Of a stretch of DNA of 64,000 bases, positions 35,901-47,960 are shown one piece after another. The notes below the pieces were generated by a model that was not told the origin of the DNA, ran no database searches, and was given only the letters and a program-made list of their open reading frames with translations. The first letter of the stretch is position 1. Every line of letters starts with the position of its first letter. The position numbers were made by a program, and so were the translations under genes. The DNA comes from Voacanga thouarsii (lineage: Eukaryota > Streptophyta > Magnoliopsida > Gentianales > Apocynaceae): the NCBI GenBank assembly GCA_026120185.1, contig JANUWF010001497.1:1848501-1912500 (forward strand), written 5' to 3'.

Positions 35901-36005
35901 AAGCTCAAAATACTGAACTATAAAAACCATGGCAAACACTAATGCCATTAGCCACAGCAGCCTCCTGCCTTCCATAGGGAATTTAAGTCGAAGCACATTA
36001 CCCAT
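32995..36005 (-). CDS. GT47 exostosin-family glycosyltransferase, intact
   Basis: Predicted type II Golgi glycosyltransferase of family GT47 (exostosin domain), close to Arabidopsis At3g07620/At5g03795/At5g25310-type proteins. These are thought to build cell-wall or glycoprotein glycans; the substrate is not known from sequence. Exons are 36005-35109, 34986-34856, 34289-33941 and 33660-32995, all with GT-AG borders and conserved phases (0, 2, 0), giving 2043 nt or 680 aa. Residues 16-33 (LLWLMALVFAMVFIVQYF) form a signal anchor. A low-complexity Ser/Thr/Asp stem of about 240 residues ends in ISEMNNLLLQS. The exostosin domain runs from about residue 345 to 640: ELMEQTLKVYIYKEG, AHLFYLPFSSRMLE, FWNRTGGSDHFLVACHDW, YCICAKGFEVNSPRVVEA, CVPVIISDNFVPPF, LNWESFAVFV. 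It is the only apparently functional gene in the window; it lies next to its pseudogene duplicate and shares exon 2 (131 nt) and exon 3 (349 nt) lengths exactly. Confidence 0.93.
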
Positions 36006-36800
36006 GTTAAAACAGCAATGCTACCACCCCTATACAATTCCACAGCCACAAAACTAATCAGTTACAACATCTGCTCCCTTATTTCTCAAATTCAATTCAT
36101 TCTAGCCTCAAATGCATTAATACAGCCAAATACACAACGAGAAACAAACCCCAATTTTGATTAACTAAATTATCCAGTAAATACAAATGGTATATGCAGC
36201 TCTGGTAAAGAAATTACATTGTTAATGACAGGAAAACGCAAATTATGATATTAATGCTTCCAATAATTCAATTTCTACAAATTCAACATGTATCGTCATA
36301 TATTTACAAGGGCTATACAGTGAAACAAAAAACTGATACTTGGATATCCAACAACATTCTGTAATCATTGTGTTATTATACTTCATATAAAACCATTCCC
36401 TACATGCGTATCTTGCGTGTTCAAGAATCCGAACTTTAAAAATAAAACCGACAAATCAAATCCCATGAAATGATTCCTTCTCCTCTCCTTGCTCTGCATT
36501 TTTCCAGCATCCAAACAAAATCTAATTATACCCTAGAAAGAACTGCTTCAACCTCAACATTCATAAAAGCAGATTATAGATAAAATCGAAATAAACTTTC
36601 AAACATGAGCATGCTTCATAAGCACACAACTGCTCTGTACCTAAACGAAAGACAATTTCAAGCAACCAATAGAATGGAATCCATTCCATAAAACAACAAC
36701 AACCCGAGTCATTCAAAGGATAACTCACCAAGAAGAGTTGCTGAAAGATTAAGAAATTGCTTCCAATGCTACGGCCTTCTGGGTTGCACAATGGCAGAAG
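36006..36800 (-). promoter_or_regulatory. 5' UTR region of the GT47 gene, possible UTR intron
   Basis: On the minus strand TCTTCTTG is followed by GTGAGTTA, a good donor at about 36727, and GGTGGTAG at about 36024 could be the acceptor just upstream of the ATG. This would make a roughly 700-bp leader intron. It is inferred from splice-site fit only; no transcript evidence is available. Confidence 0.35.
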
Positions 36801-38850
36801 CTTTCTACTTGAGACCGCTTACTTGCAATTAAACTAGACTCAAAAGGTAAAAGAGTAAAGATATGCAGAATCATAGATCTGGAAAATGTTGCCAATTAGT
36901 CAGCCAATTATTGTGGCCAGATTTCCACAGTTGAGCTGACATCAAAAAGCTTATCTCTTCAGTGGAAGGCTCCTTCTCAATTCCCATAAAGATACGGGCT
37001 TTCACTGCAAAGGCACCATCTGTCCCAATTCCCAGTCTTCAAAGACTAACGTGTCCACTAACGGTTTTTGCCTGTCTGAATTCAGAATCCCTGTTTACTT
37101 TTCTTCTTTTATAAATATTACTCGTTTCAAAATACTATATCATGAATTTTTTTACACATATTAAATATATTAAAAATAATATAACAATTTAAATAAAATT
37201 TTTATTTTAATTATATTAAAAATATAATAATTATTAATTAATGAAAATTTTTAAGAAGTGAGAAGAAAAAAAAATTTAAAAAATTATATAATTGACTTAA
37301 AATAAATAAAGATAAAATAAAAAAATTAATTATTAATTTTAAAAATATATATAAATAAATATTTTAAAATAAAATAAAAAAATTTATAAATAAATATTTT
37401 AAAACGAAAAAAATATAATATTAATAAAACACTGTTAAAACATGTTTCATTTCTCTTTCCTACCCTTGGAAAGAGACCAAGTCATGTATTTTTTGAGGTG
37501 CAAATAAAGTCTTGGTACGTATAACCAGTGGGACATATACCGTAGGCATGGGAATGTCGGAATATACCTGTAAGAAAGAAGGCAATGGCTGTGGCAATCA
37601 CCTAGCCAAGCCAGGTTAGACAGAATTCCACTCCACATGTTCTTGACCAAGGTTTCCCTCATTTTTACGTTTCTCCTAGGCATTCAACTACTTTATTTTT
37701 TCCTTTTTGTTATACAGTTTTGTAATCAAGGTAAGTTAGTTAATGTTACAAAAAATTTTAAAGGTGTCTTTCTTTATGCAAAATTTGGCATTTCTCTCAC
37801 TTGATTACAGTAGAAATAAGAAAAAAATTAAATTATTATTTTATACACATGAAAGAGAAGGCAGATGAAGCAGCTGATAATATTCCCAAACAGCTCATTG
37901 AGGTGGACAGATTAGAGAAAGTAAATTGTTGTATAAAGCTTTAGTTTTAACTAATTCTATTATAAAATATGAACTAAATTTACTCAAATCAAGATTCACA
38001 TTGACAAAGATCTATCACAAACAAGTATACACACCAAACTGTATGAAATTATACTTACAAAATATTTTTTCGGGATTTTTAAAATAAATACTACTTATTA
38101 GATATGTAAGGATATCTGATTTAAATCTCTAAATCAATTAGTTTCCACATTTTTTATGAATAAATTTTTAACTATAGGAGCATGGTAAAAAATACATATC
38201 CAATCTAATACTAATATTTTTCTTCTTTAGTAAAAAAAAAAAAAAAAACCTTCTGATTAAAAATTAGAGAGACAGATAGGTCTATTGTTGTTTGGTTATG
38301 ATTAGAGAGAAAAATACAACCACTTTGTCTTACCTCTGCCTTGGCCTTTTCAGTCCAGTTATGTCTCTCTCAATCATATTCTGGAAAACCCACAATGAAT
38401 GGATCGTCTTAATTATTAAGGCATCAGTGCTACCAAGAATGGTCCCTTTTCATTTTTTTTTCCCTGTGTTTTTAATTGTGAAATTATATATTTTTGCATG
38501 GTCTTATGTCCATACTAACCTCAGGCCTAGGCTGTGCTTGGATGGAAAGAAAGAAAAAGAGAAAAAGATAGCGATTGAAAAAGATAAAGAAAATAAGAAG
38601 AGAGAATCCAAAGATTGTTGTGAAGGAAAAAAAAAAAAAAAAGACAGTATTTGTCAGCATATTTAAGATGGATGGACTTAATATATTTTGATCAAATATC
38701 ACTTATATTGTAAATTACACATCTTAAGAATATACAATTTAATTAATATATACAAAATCATAGTAACCAAGAATGAATCAATTTTTCATATCAAGATTGC
38801 TATTAGTTTTTTATTAAAAAATCGATAAAATATAGAGAAAAAGAGAAAAA
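36801..38850. other. intergenic, no gene recognised
   Basis: Contains the likely promoter of the GT47 gene, a very AT-rich low-complexity block at about 37110-37440 and A homopolymers at 38230-38247 and 38626-38642. Open frames at 37447-37683 and 38292-38666 have no family motif. Confidence 0.5.
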
Positions 38851-39190
38851 TATTATAAAATTAGGGTAGTGTTAGAATAAAATTTACACACTACACACTA
38901 AGAAAATTCTAACTATTCTTTGCACAAGAATTTCTCTCTTTCTTTCTCTCACAATTTTCTCTAATCTTTCTTTCACAAAATAATGGTGTATTACAAGCTT
39001 AGAGAATAACTCTATTTATAGAGCTCTAATTAGTGGAATACATCATGCCATACATCATCTTCCACTAATCTCAATTAGTGGTGTCTCCACTAAATGGTGG
39101 ACATCCAAAAAAATCTTCTCTAATAATTCACATAAATCCATAATTAGTGGAGCCTCCACTAATTAATGGAGATTCCAATAATTCATAATA
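38851..39190 (-). repeat. 3' LTR of Copia-2 (element on minus strand)
   Basis: 340 bp, aligned over its length with 44005-44344. Its ends read TATTAT and ATAATA on the plus strand, where the partner has TGTTAT and ATAACA, so the canonical TG...CA is lost at both ends by single transitions. The purine tract CCAAGAGAGAG (minus strand, 39201-39191) abuts it. Confidence 0.88.
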
Positions 39191-39315
39191 CTCTCTCTTG
39201 GATGTCCATCCATTACATAAAGAATATGCCTCGTTAAAACCTTACTAGATAAAAACCCAGTGAGAAAAAAAATCTAGTGAAGGAAAAAGAGTACACTATT
39301 CTATATGTCTGTTTA

Positions 39316-41485
39316 TTACTCTCCCTGATGAGATGATTCCTTTAAATCTTTAAACCGACGCATACCGATTTTATATCTCAACTTTTCAAATGTTGCAGTC
39401 GGTAAAGTCTTCGTGAAAATATTTGCGAGGTTGTCACATGACCGAATTTGTAGCACATCAATTTCACATTTCTTCTGGAGTTCATGAGTAAAGAAGAATT
39501 TTGGTAAAATATGTTTTGTCCAATCTCCTTTAATATGTCCTCCTCGTAATTGAGCTATGCAAGCTGCATTGTCTTCATAAAGAGGAGTTGGAATATCTTT
39601 GATTGATGATAATCCACAACTTTCTCGGATATAATGAATCATGGATCTTAGCCATACACATTCTCGGCTTGCTTCATGAATGGCTATACTTTCAGCATGA
39701 TTTGAAGAAGTAGCTGTTATAGATTGTTTCGTAGAACGCCATGATATAGCAATATTTCCACATATAAATAGATAGTCCGTTTGAGAACGTGCTTTATGTA
39801 GATCAGATAAATAACCAGCATCTGCATAACCAATCAATGTTGGGTTGGTTTTATTTGAATAAAATAATCCGAGATCAATTGTACCTTGGAGATATCGAAG
39901 GACTTGTTTAATTCCATTCCAATGTCGTCGTGTTGGTGAAGAACTAAATCTTGCTAATAAATTGACAGTAAAAGTAATATCAGGTCGTGTATTATTAGCA
40001 AGATACATCAATGCACCAATTGCACTGAGATATGGTACTTCAGGACCAAAGAGTTCTTCATCATTTTCTTGAGGTCGGAAATGATCTTTATCCACATTTA
40101 ATGATCGGACGATCATTGGAATACTCAATGGATGTGCTTTGTCCATGTAAAATCTTTTTAGCACTTTTGCTGTATATGTTGATTGATAAATAAATATTCT
40201 ACTTGCCAAATGTTCAATTTGTAAACCAAGGCAAAGTATACTTTTACAACCATCCTTGATGTCGAATAATCAATTGTTTCTTAGAGCTCTTCAGGAGTTC
40301 CAATAAGATTAATATCATCAACATATATAGTTAATATCACAAATTTAGAATCAGATTTCTTAATAAAAACGCATGGACATACCTGGTCATTTTAAATCTC
40401 GCTTTCAATCAATTTTCACTAAGATAATTGAACCGCATGCGCCCAGATGGCTTCAGGCCATATAATGATTTCTGCAATTTGATGGAGTATTTTTCACGAG
40501 GATAATGTGTATATGCTTCTGGCATATGAAATCCTTTTGGGATTTTCATGTAAACATCATTTTCTAAATTTTCATACAAGTAAGCAGTGACAACATCTAA
40601 TAAGCGCATATCTATCTTTTCATGTACTGCCAAACTGATAAGATATCGGAGTGTAATAGCATCAACAACAGGAGAATAAGTTTCATCATAATCAATACCT
40701 GGTCTTTGTGAAAAATCTTGGGCTACTAATCGCGCTTTATATCGAACGATTTCACTTTTTTCATTGCGCTTTCGTACAAATATCCATTTGTAGCCAACAG
40801 GTTTTACACCTTCTGGTGTTCGGACTGCAGGTCTAAAGACTTCACGTTGTGTCAGTGCATTTAACTCCGATTGAATCGCATCTTTCCATTGCAGCCAATC
40901 TTTTCTATGCCGACATTCATCAACTGATATTGGTTCAGGATCATCACTATCCTGTATAACATCAAGAGATATTATATGCAAACATATGATCAATAATTGT
41001 TTCTATCCGATTCCAACTTCTACCAGAAGTGGTATAATGGATAGAAATTTCAGTGTTACTTTCATTTATGTCTGGTTCTTTGTCATAAGTTTTCTCTTGG
41101 TCTTTATCATTCTTTACTTTAATATGATCATCTGGACCATTAATCATCTCTTCTTTCGAGGATTTTTATCTTTAGAACCAAGAGGTCGGCCATGCTTCTG
41201 GCAAGCTTTTGGCTCAGCAGCTATATGTAAAATCTTTTGTTCTGTTGGAACTTCAATTAGAATAGGAGCATTTATAGCTGACATATGTGATTTTGTTACT
41301 CTTCTAGAGTCAACAAAAGCGTCTGGCATTTGATTTGCAATGCTTTACAAATGAATTATCTTTTGAACTTCAAGTTCACACGCGCTTGTATGCGGATCAA
41401 GATAATTTAATGATGTTGTGCAATCACGATCTTTCTTGTACTGTTTTTGTTCTCCCCCTAATTTAGGGAATAATGATTTCACAAG
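39316..41485 (-). pseudogene. Copia-2 reverse transcriptase and RNase H remnant
   Basis: From 41485 the minus strand encodes the pre-RT linker (SLFPKLGGEQK, CELEVQKIIHL, MPDAFVDSRRVTKSHM, GRPLGSKDKNPRKKR). RT follows in 40993-40409 (PVGYKWIFVRKRNE, YSPVVDAITLRYLI, LLDVVTAYLYENLENDVYMK, KLQKSLYGLKPSGRM). The catalytic YVDD is at 40326-40315 in a shifted stretch. RNase H is 40209-39316 (YLSAIGALMYLANNTRPDI, SWRSTKQSITATSSNHAE, NNLANIF-like NLANIFTKTLPTATF). Upstream integrase and protease are absent. A few frameshifts and stops show that it is inactive, but the frames are longer and better kept than in Copia-1. Confidence 0.9.
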
Positions 41486-41499
41486 AGAATAAGAAAAGA

Positions 41500-43150
41500 A
41501 ATATAAGAAAATGATGACAAGCAGGAAATGCCAAGAAAAATATCTCTTTTTTTTTTCACTCTTCCCGGTACCGACTTTTCCTCTTCCTCTCTTGTCTTTT
41601 CTTCTCCTCCGACCCTCTACCTACCATCTACCTCTTCTTCTTCCTCATACAGATATATATATATATATATATATATATGTATCGATATATATCTCAGTCA
41701 TCAGTCATTAGGAAATATCAAAAACAAAAATCACAAAGCAGATATGGAGACTCGTAATTCATTTGAGACATGGTCAAATTTTGACTCGGTTTCTGCAACA
41801 GATTTTGATGTATTTTCCTTTCCAAACCAACCGCTTCTGCCTAATTTGAACACAGAAGATTTTGATATGTTTTCCTTTCCAAACCAATCGCTTCTGTCTA
41901 ATTCGAACGCAGAAGATTTTGATATGTTTTCCTTTCTAAACCAACCACTTCCTCCTAATTTCAGGTGAGATACCTTTGAGGGCTTCCATTTGTTTTTAGT
42001 ATGCTTGATAATGAAATTAAACTCTCTTTTGGTTTATTTTTGATGTAAATCAGTGGAAGTTTTGAACATACTGCTTTGGACCAAGTTGATCTGCCCCTAC
42101 AAGAGACTGCTTTTGATACTGTTCCTCTTGATGCTATTCCTTTGAATGAAGATATGCTTATGCATGATCCATTCTACTCTCTAATGGATTTTGAATAAAG
42201 CCAGAATATGATTCCAGGTTATTATACATTTAAACATGGATTTTGAATGGTATTACCTTTACTGATATTATTTTCTTTTTCTAGGAGAAATAATGAGTGG
42301 TCTTGGCAACGAAGTTGGAGTAAGTACTCATGAAATGTTTAATATCGAAGTTCAAGATATTATTGCAAACAAAATTCCTGGGGAGAAGAAGATGATTAAG
42401 AGGCAGAGAGAGAAGAAGGGCAATAACTCCCAGACACTATCAAGAGAAACAATTTCGCAGTACTTTTACCTACCAATCAAGAGCACAGCCAAAGAACTGA
42501 ATATTGGCATAACCCGTCTCAAGAAAAGATGTAGGGAGTTATGAATTCGTCGATGGCCTCACAGGAAGTTGGTGAGCTTGGAGACCATAATCAAGAATGT
42601 TTAGGTTCTCTCTCATACATACTTATAATTTGCAAGTATGAAACTATGAAAGATTTATAAGTAAATAACCGATGATATCACTTCGATTTATAGGAGATGC
42701 AAAATAAAGAAGAAGGAGGACATATGGCTGAGAAGAAGTTGAAAGAAGCCATTGCGATACTGAAATGTGAAAAACAGTTGGTGGAAGAAAGTCCTAATAC
42801 GCAGTTAGAGGACCAAACACAGAAATTGAGACAAGCATGCTTCAATGCCAAATATAATAAGAAATTTAATTATAATAAACTTAAGGGGATCATAAAATTC
42901 CAAGACTCATTTCGCAGTAATTTTACGGCTAATTCTGCTGCTAATCTCGATGCTGGCTCAAAGGGGAAAGAAAAGGAGGAGGATGCCGAAAAAGAGGAGC
43001 TGAAGTCCATAATTACTAATTGTTTGTCTTCCTCTAATGTAAATATTGAAAAAAAACAATTACAAACATTCATCTTAAATTTGTCAGCTCAATTACAAAA
43101 GAGCAACTATAAGCATGTATCCTCAAGTTCATATGAACACTAGTGATATG
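41500..43150 (+). pseudogene. RKD-like: RKD-type RWP-RK transcription factor copy inside Copia-2
   Basis: RKD proteins are plant RWP-RK DNA-binding regulators of egg-cell and gamete identity. Exons by splice-site fit are 41744-41964, 42054-42217, 42285-42604 and 42694-43143, with phases that join correctly. Exon 1 (METRNSFETW...) has three tandem 19-residue repeats. Exon 3 carries the RWP-RK domain: LSRETISQYFYLPIKSTAKE, LKKRCREL and RRWPHRKLVSLETIIKNV. Exon 4 has a heptad-rich helix and LEDQTQKLRQACFNAKY, typical after the RKD domain. Three in-frame stops break it: TAA 42196-42198, TGA 42542-42544 within the domain, and TAG 42602-42604 where the family has Gln. Introns are retained. A (TA)n run and a pyrimidine-rich leader precede the ATG, and an AATAAA follows the stop. 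It lies antisense to the retrotransposon, between gag and pol. Confidence 0.85.
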
Positions 43151-43189
43151 AATAAAAGGTGTGATGCTTATTATTAATAGAAATATCTT

Positions 43190-43912
43190 TTTCCCTTATT
43201 ATCTTTTCTGTTCCACTTCAGGTGGCCAATATTTCTCTATGATAAGGGAAATATCGAGTGTGTCCATGACTATAACAACGGCCACTGCCACAACTACAAC
43301 TATAACGATGGCTTCTGCTGGAGCCAACAACATTCACTTCTGGGAGTGCTGTTGAGCTAATTCATCTGGCTTCATGATTTCTCAATAATAACTCATGTTA
43401 AATTTGTCAATTTTGGATATCATTTTTCTCGATATTGTTACTGCAGGACAATATTCGAGGTATGAAAAGTGGTGAATGTCTTCTCCAATATAACTTCATC
43501 AGTAACTTTTTCTCCGCAAAATTTTTAACTGAGATGTAGTTTTATACATCACGGAGTTATATTCATTCACGGTTTTAAAATCTTGTAACCTCAGGTGCAA
43601 CCATTCATACCGTGCAGTGGGTAGTACGACCATCTTCAGGTGGTCAAATATTTCTTTTAAATTTACCCACAGGACATATGGATCTTTTTCGGTAAGATAT
43701 TCCATTTTTAAATTTTCATCGAGATGACGACGAATAAAAATCAAAGCTTCAGCTTTGTGTTGTGCAGATGCACTATTATTTGCTTGAATAGTTTCACTAA
43801 GGCCTTCAGCATTTAGATGCATTTCTGCATCGAGAACCCATGACATATAATTTTTTCCAAAAATATCAAGGTCTACAAATTCGAGTTTAGCGAGATTAGC
43901 CATAGAGATCAA
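43190..43912 (-). pseudogene. Copia-2 gag remnant
   Basis: Starts MANLAKLEFVDLDIFGKNYM shortly after the primer binding site and continues with AEALIFIRRHLDENLKMEYL, DPYVLWVNLKEIFDHLK and RYEWLHLRLQDFKTVNEYNS, a UBN2-type copia gag. After 43499 the frame shifts, but the sequence still reads EKTFTTFH, LLLRNHEAR, a short Arg/His/Cys-rich segment and RYFPYHRE, which is the C-terminal gag region. Similarity ends at about 43190, right beside the 3' end of the RKD-like copy. The zinc knuckle is missing. Confidence 0.85.
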
Positions 43913-43987
43913 TAAATGCGTACCTGTCTTCTGGTTTTGTTAACGACAGAAACTCGTGCTTAGTCTTCTGGCTTTTGTACCGGTAGA

Positions 43988-44004
43988 GACTCGTACTGAT
44001 AACG
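43988..44004 (-). other. primer binding site of Copia-2
   Basis: Directly inside the 5' LTR the minus strand reads CGTTATCAGTACGAG. Plant copia elements of this lineage have CGTTATCAGCACGA here, so one base differs. Confidence 0.7.
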
Positions 44005-44344
44005 TGTTATAAAATTATGGTAGTTTTAGAATAAAATCTATACACTACACACTAAGAAAATTATAACTATTCTTTGCATAAAAATTTCTCTCTTTCTTTC
44101 TCTCACAATTTTCTCTAATCTTTCTTTCACAAAATAATGGTGTATTACAAGTTTAGAGAATAGCTCTATTTATAGAACTCTAATTAGTGGAATACATCAT
44201 GCCATACATCATCTTCCACTAATCTCAATTAGTGGTGTCTCCATTAAATGGTGGACATCCATAAAAATATTCTCTAATAATTCACATAAATCCATAATTA
44301 GTGGAGCCTCCACTAATTAATGGAGATTCCAATAATTCATAACA
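44005..44344 (-). repeat. 5' LTR of Copia-2 (element on minus strand)
   Basis: 340 bp with TGTTAT...ATAACA ends. On the minus strand it carries a TATA box in AGTTCTATAAATAGAGC and several inverted AATTAGTGGAG / CTCCACTAATT words. It differs from the other LTR at a modest number of sites. Confidence 0.9.
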
Positions 44345-46270
44345 AAAAGTATGTATTATATATTATTATTGTACTACAATTTAATATTTGTAATGTGATT
44401 CAAATTTGGAGTCAACCATCCCTTGTGACGGTTGCAATGCCTCCCTCGTACCTAAAACCACTAAGTCTATCGGTGCATGGCTGCATCCCCAGCGAACAAC
44501 ATTTATATGCTCAAATTTTCTTAGCGCTCTCTATAAGAATTATTATGAAAGGAAAGTCGAAGTTCTACATAACCAGTTTAATATGGATATATTCTTAGAA
44601 GGTGTGCCTATTTATATATTATAATTCTCATTATTAAAGATTTATTTGATATAATTAAAGTATGAAGATTAAAATTTGAATATTTTAAATATTAAATTAT
44701 AAAAATTAAAATCTGAAATGTGAATTTGAAAAATAAATTGATATAATTTATTTTTATATTATATTTTACTATAATTTAAATTACTAACATGTTTAAGAAT
44801 ATAATTAAATATTTAAAATTAATTAATCATATTTAATTACAAATAATACTTAAGTATTTTAATTACTCCAATGTATTTGATAATAAATTCTTGCTATCAC
44901 TTAATTAATTAAGACGTATTGAAAGTTTATTATAAATTTTAAATCAAATAAAAGTTATTTAAATTTGAAATCTAATATATTAAATACTATTATTATTTTC
45001 TCTTTAAATTAAATAAATAAAATATAGTTAAAAATAAATTAATTTGTATAAATAATTAATTCAATTTTCATATTTAGACTTCAAATTTCAACACTTAAAA
45101 TTTTAATTTTAATTTTATAGATTTAGTACTTAATTATTCAAACTTAAATCTTCAAAATTTAAATTTATCGAATGGCCCTAAATAGAAAAGAAAATTAATA
45201 ATTAGATGGTATTAACATATTCAAATTTCAAATTTAAATAATTTTTATTTCACTTAAAATTTGTAATAAAATTTCAATATATCTTAACCAATTAAATGGT
45301 AACAATAATTTTCTATCAAACTCACTAAATTAATTAAATACTTAATATTATATGTAATTAAATATACTTAATTAATTAGTTTTAAACATTTAATTGATTT
45401 ATCATCTAATTAAATCATGTTATTGATATTCAATAATACTTTGTTTTTAAGCCAAAGATATCTAATGCCTTTTATCTCCTATATTAACTTTTTTTTTTCT
45501 CCTTAATACATTGGGAGACAGGATTTGAATCAAAAACAAAATTTACCATTTAGTACATGTTTGATAATTCAATTAAATATTAAAATTAATTAATTAACTT
45601 CTTATTTAATTAAGTATATTTGATATTGAATAATATTATATATTTAATTATTATAATGTGTTTGATAATATATTCATATTATCACTTAATTAATTAAGGT
45701 GTATTGAATCATATTATAAATTTTAAAAGATACTTAAGTTTGAAACTTAAATAAGTTAAATACTCATTTACTTATTTCTTTTTCTTATTATATTTAATTT
45801 AAAATTTAATAAAATAAAATATAAGGATATATTATAATTAATTAAACCTTAAAATTCAGATTGCATTTTCATAATTCATTTCTTAAATATTCAAACTTTG
45901 ATTTTCAAAGTTCAACTTTATCAGATGAGCTCTTCATAACGGGTATTTCTGTACTATTGAATTTTTACCTTGTTGTTTATATTAACTTAAGTATAAGAGA
46001 CTTTCTAGGTGGTCGTACCCTCATAAGGTATTAATTGTGCTCGTTTGTTAAAATTAAAATTTGAAGACTGGAGTTTGAATATTTAAGTATTAAATTTTGA
46101 AAATTAAAGTCGGAAGATTAAATTTGAAATCTGAAGTCTAAATTAATTATAACTTATTTTTTAGACTATTTTTTATTAAAATTTAGATTAAATATAAAAA
46201 AATATTAATAATTAGATGAATACTTAATACATTCAAACTTAAATAACTTTTAATTCACTTAAAATTTATA
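44345..46270. other. AT-rich intergenic region, no gene recognised
   Basis: Low-complexity AT-rich DNA with repeated ATTTAAATT and TTAATTAATTA words. A slightly GC-richer patch at 44400-44520 has two overlapping frames but no recognised motif. Confidence 0.55.
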
Positions 46271-46769
46271 CACTACTAAAATAAGGACTGAAGCCGTCAT
46301 ATTTGACAGAACGGCCACCGTATTTGCTAAATATGACGGCTAAACGACGGTTATACAACCGTCGTAATAAGTCTCATCGCTTTTGGTCGACAATGGCTAC
46401 AAAACCACCGTATTAGGCTAATACAACTGTCAAATACGATGGCTATTTGAAAGAGTCATTTTTTATCAATCCGGAAGGTCTAATGACACGGTTTGTAAAA
46501 TCATCATATTAGTTAAAATGAACCGTCATATTTGATGTCAACTATGATAGCGTTTAACCGTCGTATTTTGTATCAAATACGACATCATTTAACTGTTGTA
46601 TTTTATGTGTCTAGCACATACGACGACTACTAGCCATCATATTGGATTATCAAATTTGACGGTTTAGACGCCGTCGTTTTTAAACTGTTATGACCAAACA
46701 CGACAGTTGTTGCCGTCATATTAGGCTTTTTTTCTTAAAGCATTTTTTATTGGTATTTGACCGTATAAA

Positions 46770-47960
46770 TATGCCTCAACCTCAATTCTGATGACCTCGT
46801 TAACATTTGCAGCAGAACTTGATGATTGACTGACTGAGGTTAGTGTCGGTCCTTTTCCCTTGTACCTAACATGACCTCTTGTTTCTAGATCAAACAATTG
46901 TCAGAATGTCTGATCATTCGCTTCCTCTGTGTGCTCAGACTCAGGCAATGCCTGCCATTCTGTCTCTAATCAGTCATACGAAATTAAGAAACAATATATC
47001 AAATTTATATTAGGTTAATGTATTATCTTTATCATATTTTAATAACTCAAAAAAATTAGCATTTAAAAATTACTTACAATCATCTCTGCAGTTAAACCAT
47101 CAGCCTACTGACCATGCCACCTTCGTGTTGCAAAGAACATATCATACTATGATGTCGGTTGGCCTTGTGAGGCCATCTGTAATAATGTGTCAGAAATTTC
47201 AAGCAACTTAGATAAATTTCAAATGAATAATGTATAAAATAAACTGAATACTTGATCATGTATAACAGAATGTGACATTCTTCCTGTGACCTGTGGATAT
47301 TCTATATGCGATCGATATTGTCTATTCCGCTCGGCCTCCATATGTGAATATTTAAAATAGTTAATATATAAAATAATTTTATGATAAAAAAAAAGAAAGT
47401 AAACAAGTTGTGAGATATCAAAGTAGTCAATTTCTATACATATGGCTTGTGTATTCTCCAAACGCCAATGATCAACTAACATCCTCCATTGATTTTCGTC
47501 AACCCATTTATCTCCACAAACAATAGGCTCCGTACTATGCTAGAAAGGAATGTAGTATCTTTGTTTCAATTTCGACTTATAATCCTTCCACGGTCCGCAT
47601 AGCATCTTCATTGTGACACTAAGTCCTTATGGTGGCATCGTAATATTGTCCTTGTACGTATTAAACAAATAATTAATTAAACAAAATGTTAACTTATGAA
47701 GAAAATACTCTTGCAAATGTTAGAATAAAATTATTTACCTGTATTTCTTTTCAAACTTTGTCTTTAAGTCTCTCAGGTATAGAATGCCAATCCCTGTAAT
47801 TCAGAGGGATCCTATTGCTCATGCATACAAAACAGCCTACCACTGAAGTGTAGCGAGACACATCTGTCCTTACAAGCCCTCTATGTTGGTTAACACCAAC
47901 ATCGTACTTTCGGAAGCCTGACTCACCCCATTCGGAAGGTAACTTTTCACCCTCACGAGA
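46770..47960 (-). pseudogene. CACTA ORF1 (Transposase_24-like) remnant
   Basis: The minus strand encodes VDENQWRMLVDHWRLENTQA, then RQYRSHIEYPQVTGRMSHS, then at 46960-46790 TEWQALPESEHTEEANDQTF and HVRYKGKGPTLTSVSQSS. This matches the layout of plant En/Spm ORF1 proteins: a W-x-x-LVxxWxxE block, then RHKxxxxSHT, then ETRGHVRxKGKGP. It is interrupted by introns and stops. Confidence 0.65.

Larger units (their letters stand above)
38851..44344 (-). mobile_element. Copia-2, Ty1/copia element carrying an RKD-like gene copy
   Basis: Two 340-bp LTRs (38851-39190 and 44005-44344) bound a minus-strand internal region. It has a primer binding site, gag (43912 to about 43190) and pol remnants (41485-39316) ending in RNase H, a conserved AAAACCCAGTGAGAA block and a purine tract against the 3' LTR. 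Protease and integrase are missing. In their place, and in opposite orientation, lies a roughly 1.7-kb intron-containing RWP-RK gene copy (41500-43150). Flanks are AAAAA on the left and AAAAG on the right, a 4-of-5 match for a target duplication. The coding regions are broken, so the element is not autonomous. Confidence 0.88.

Noticed and set aside
40986..41333. 115-codon plus-strand frame
   Set aside because: It is the shadow of the Copia-2 pol remnant on the minus strand.
44320..44624. Two overlapping frames of 92 and 72 codons just right of Copia-2
   Set aside because: They have no recognised motif, and the first starts within the LTR.
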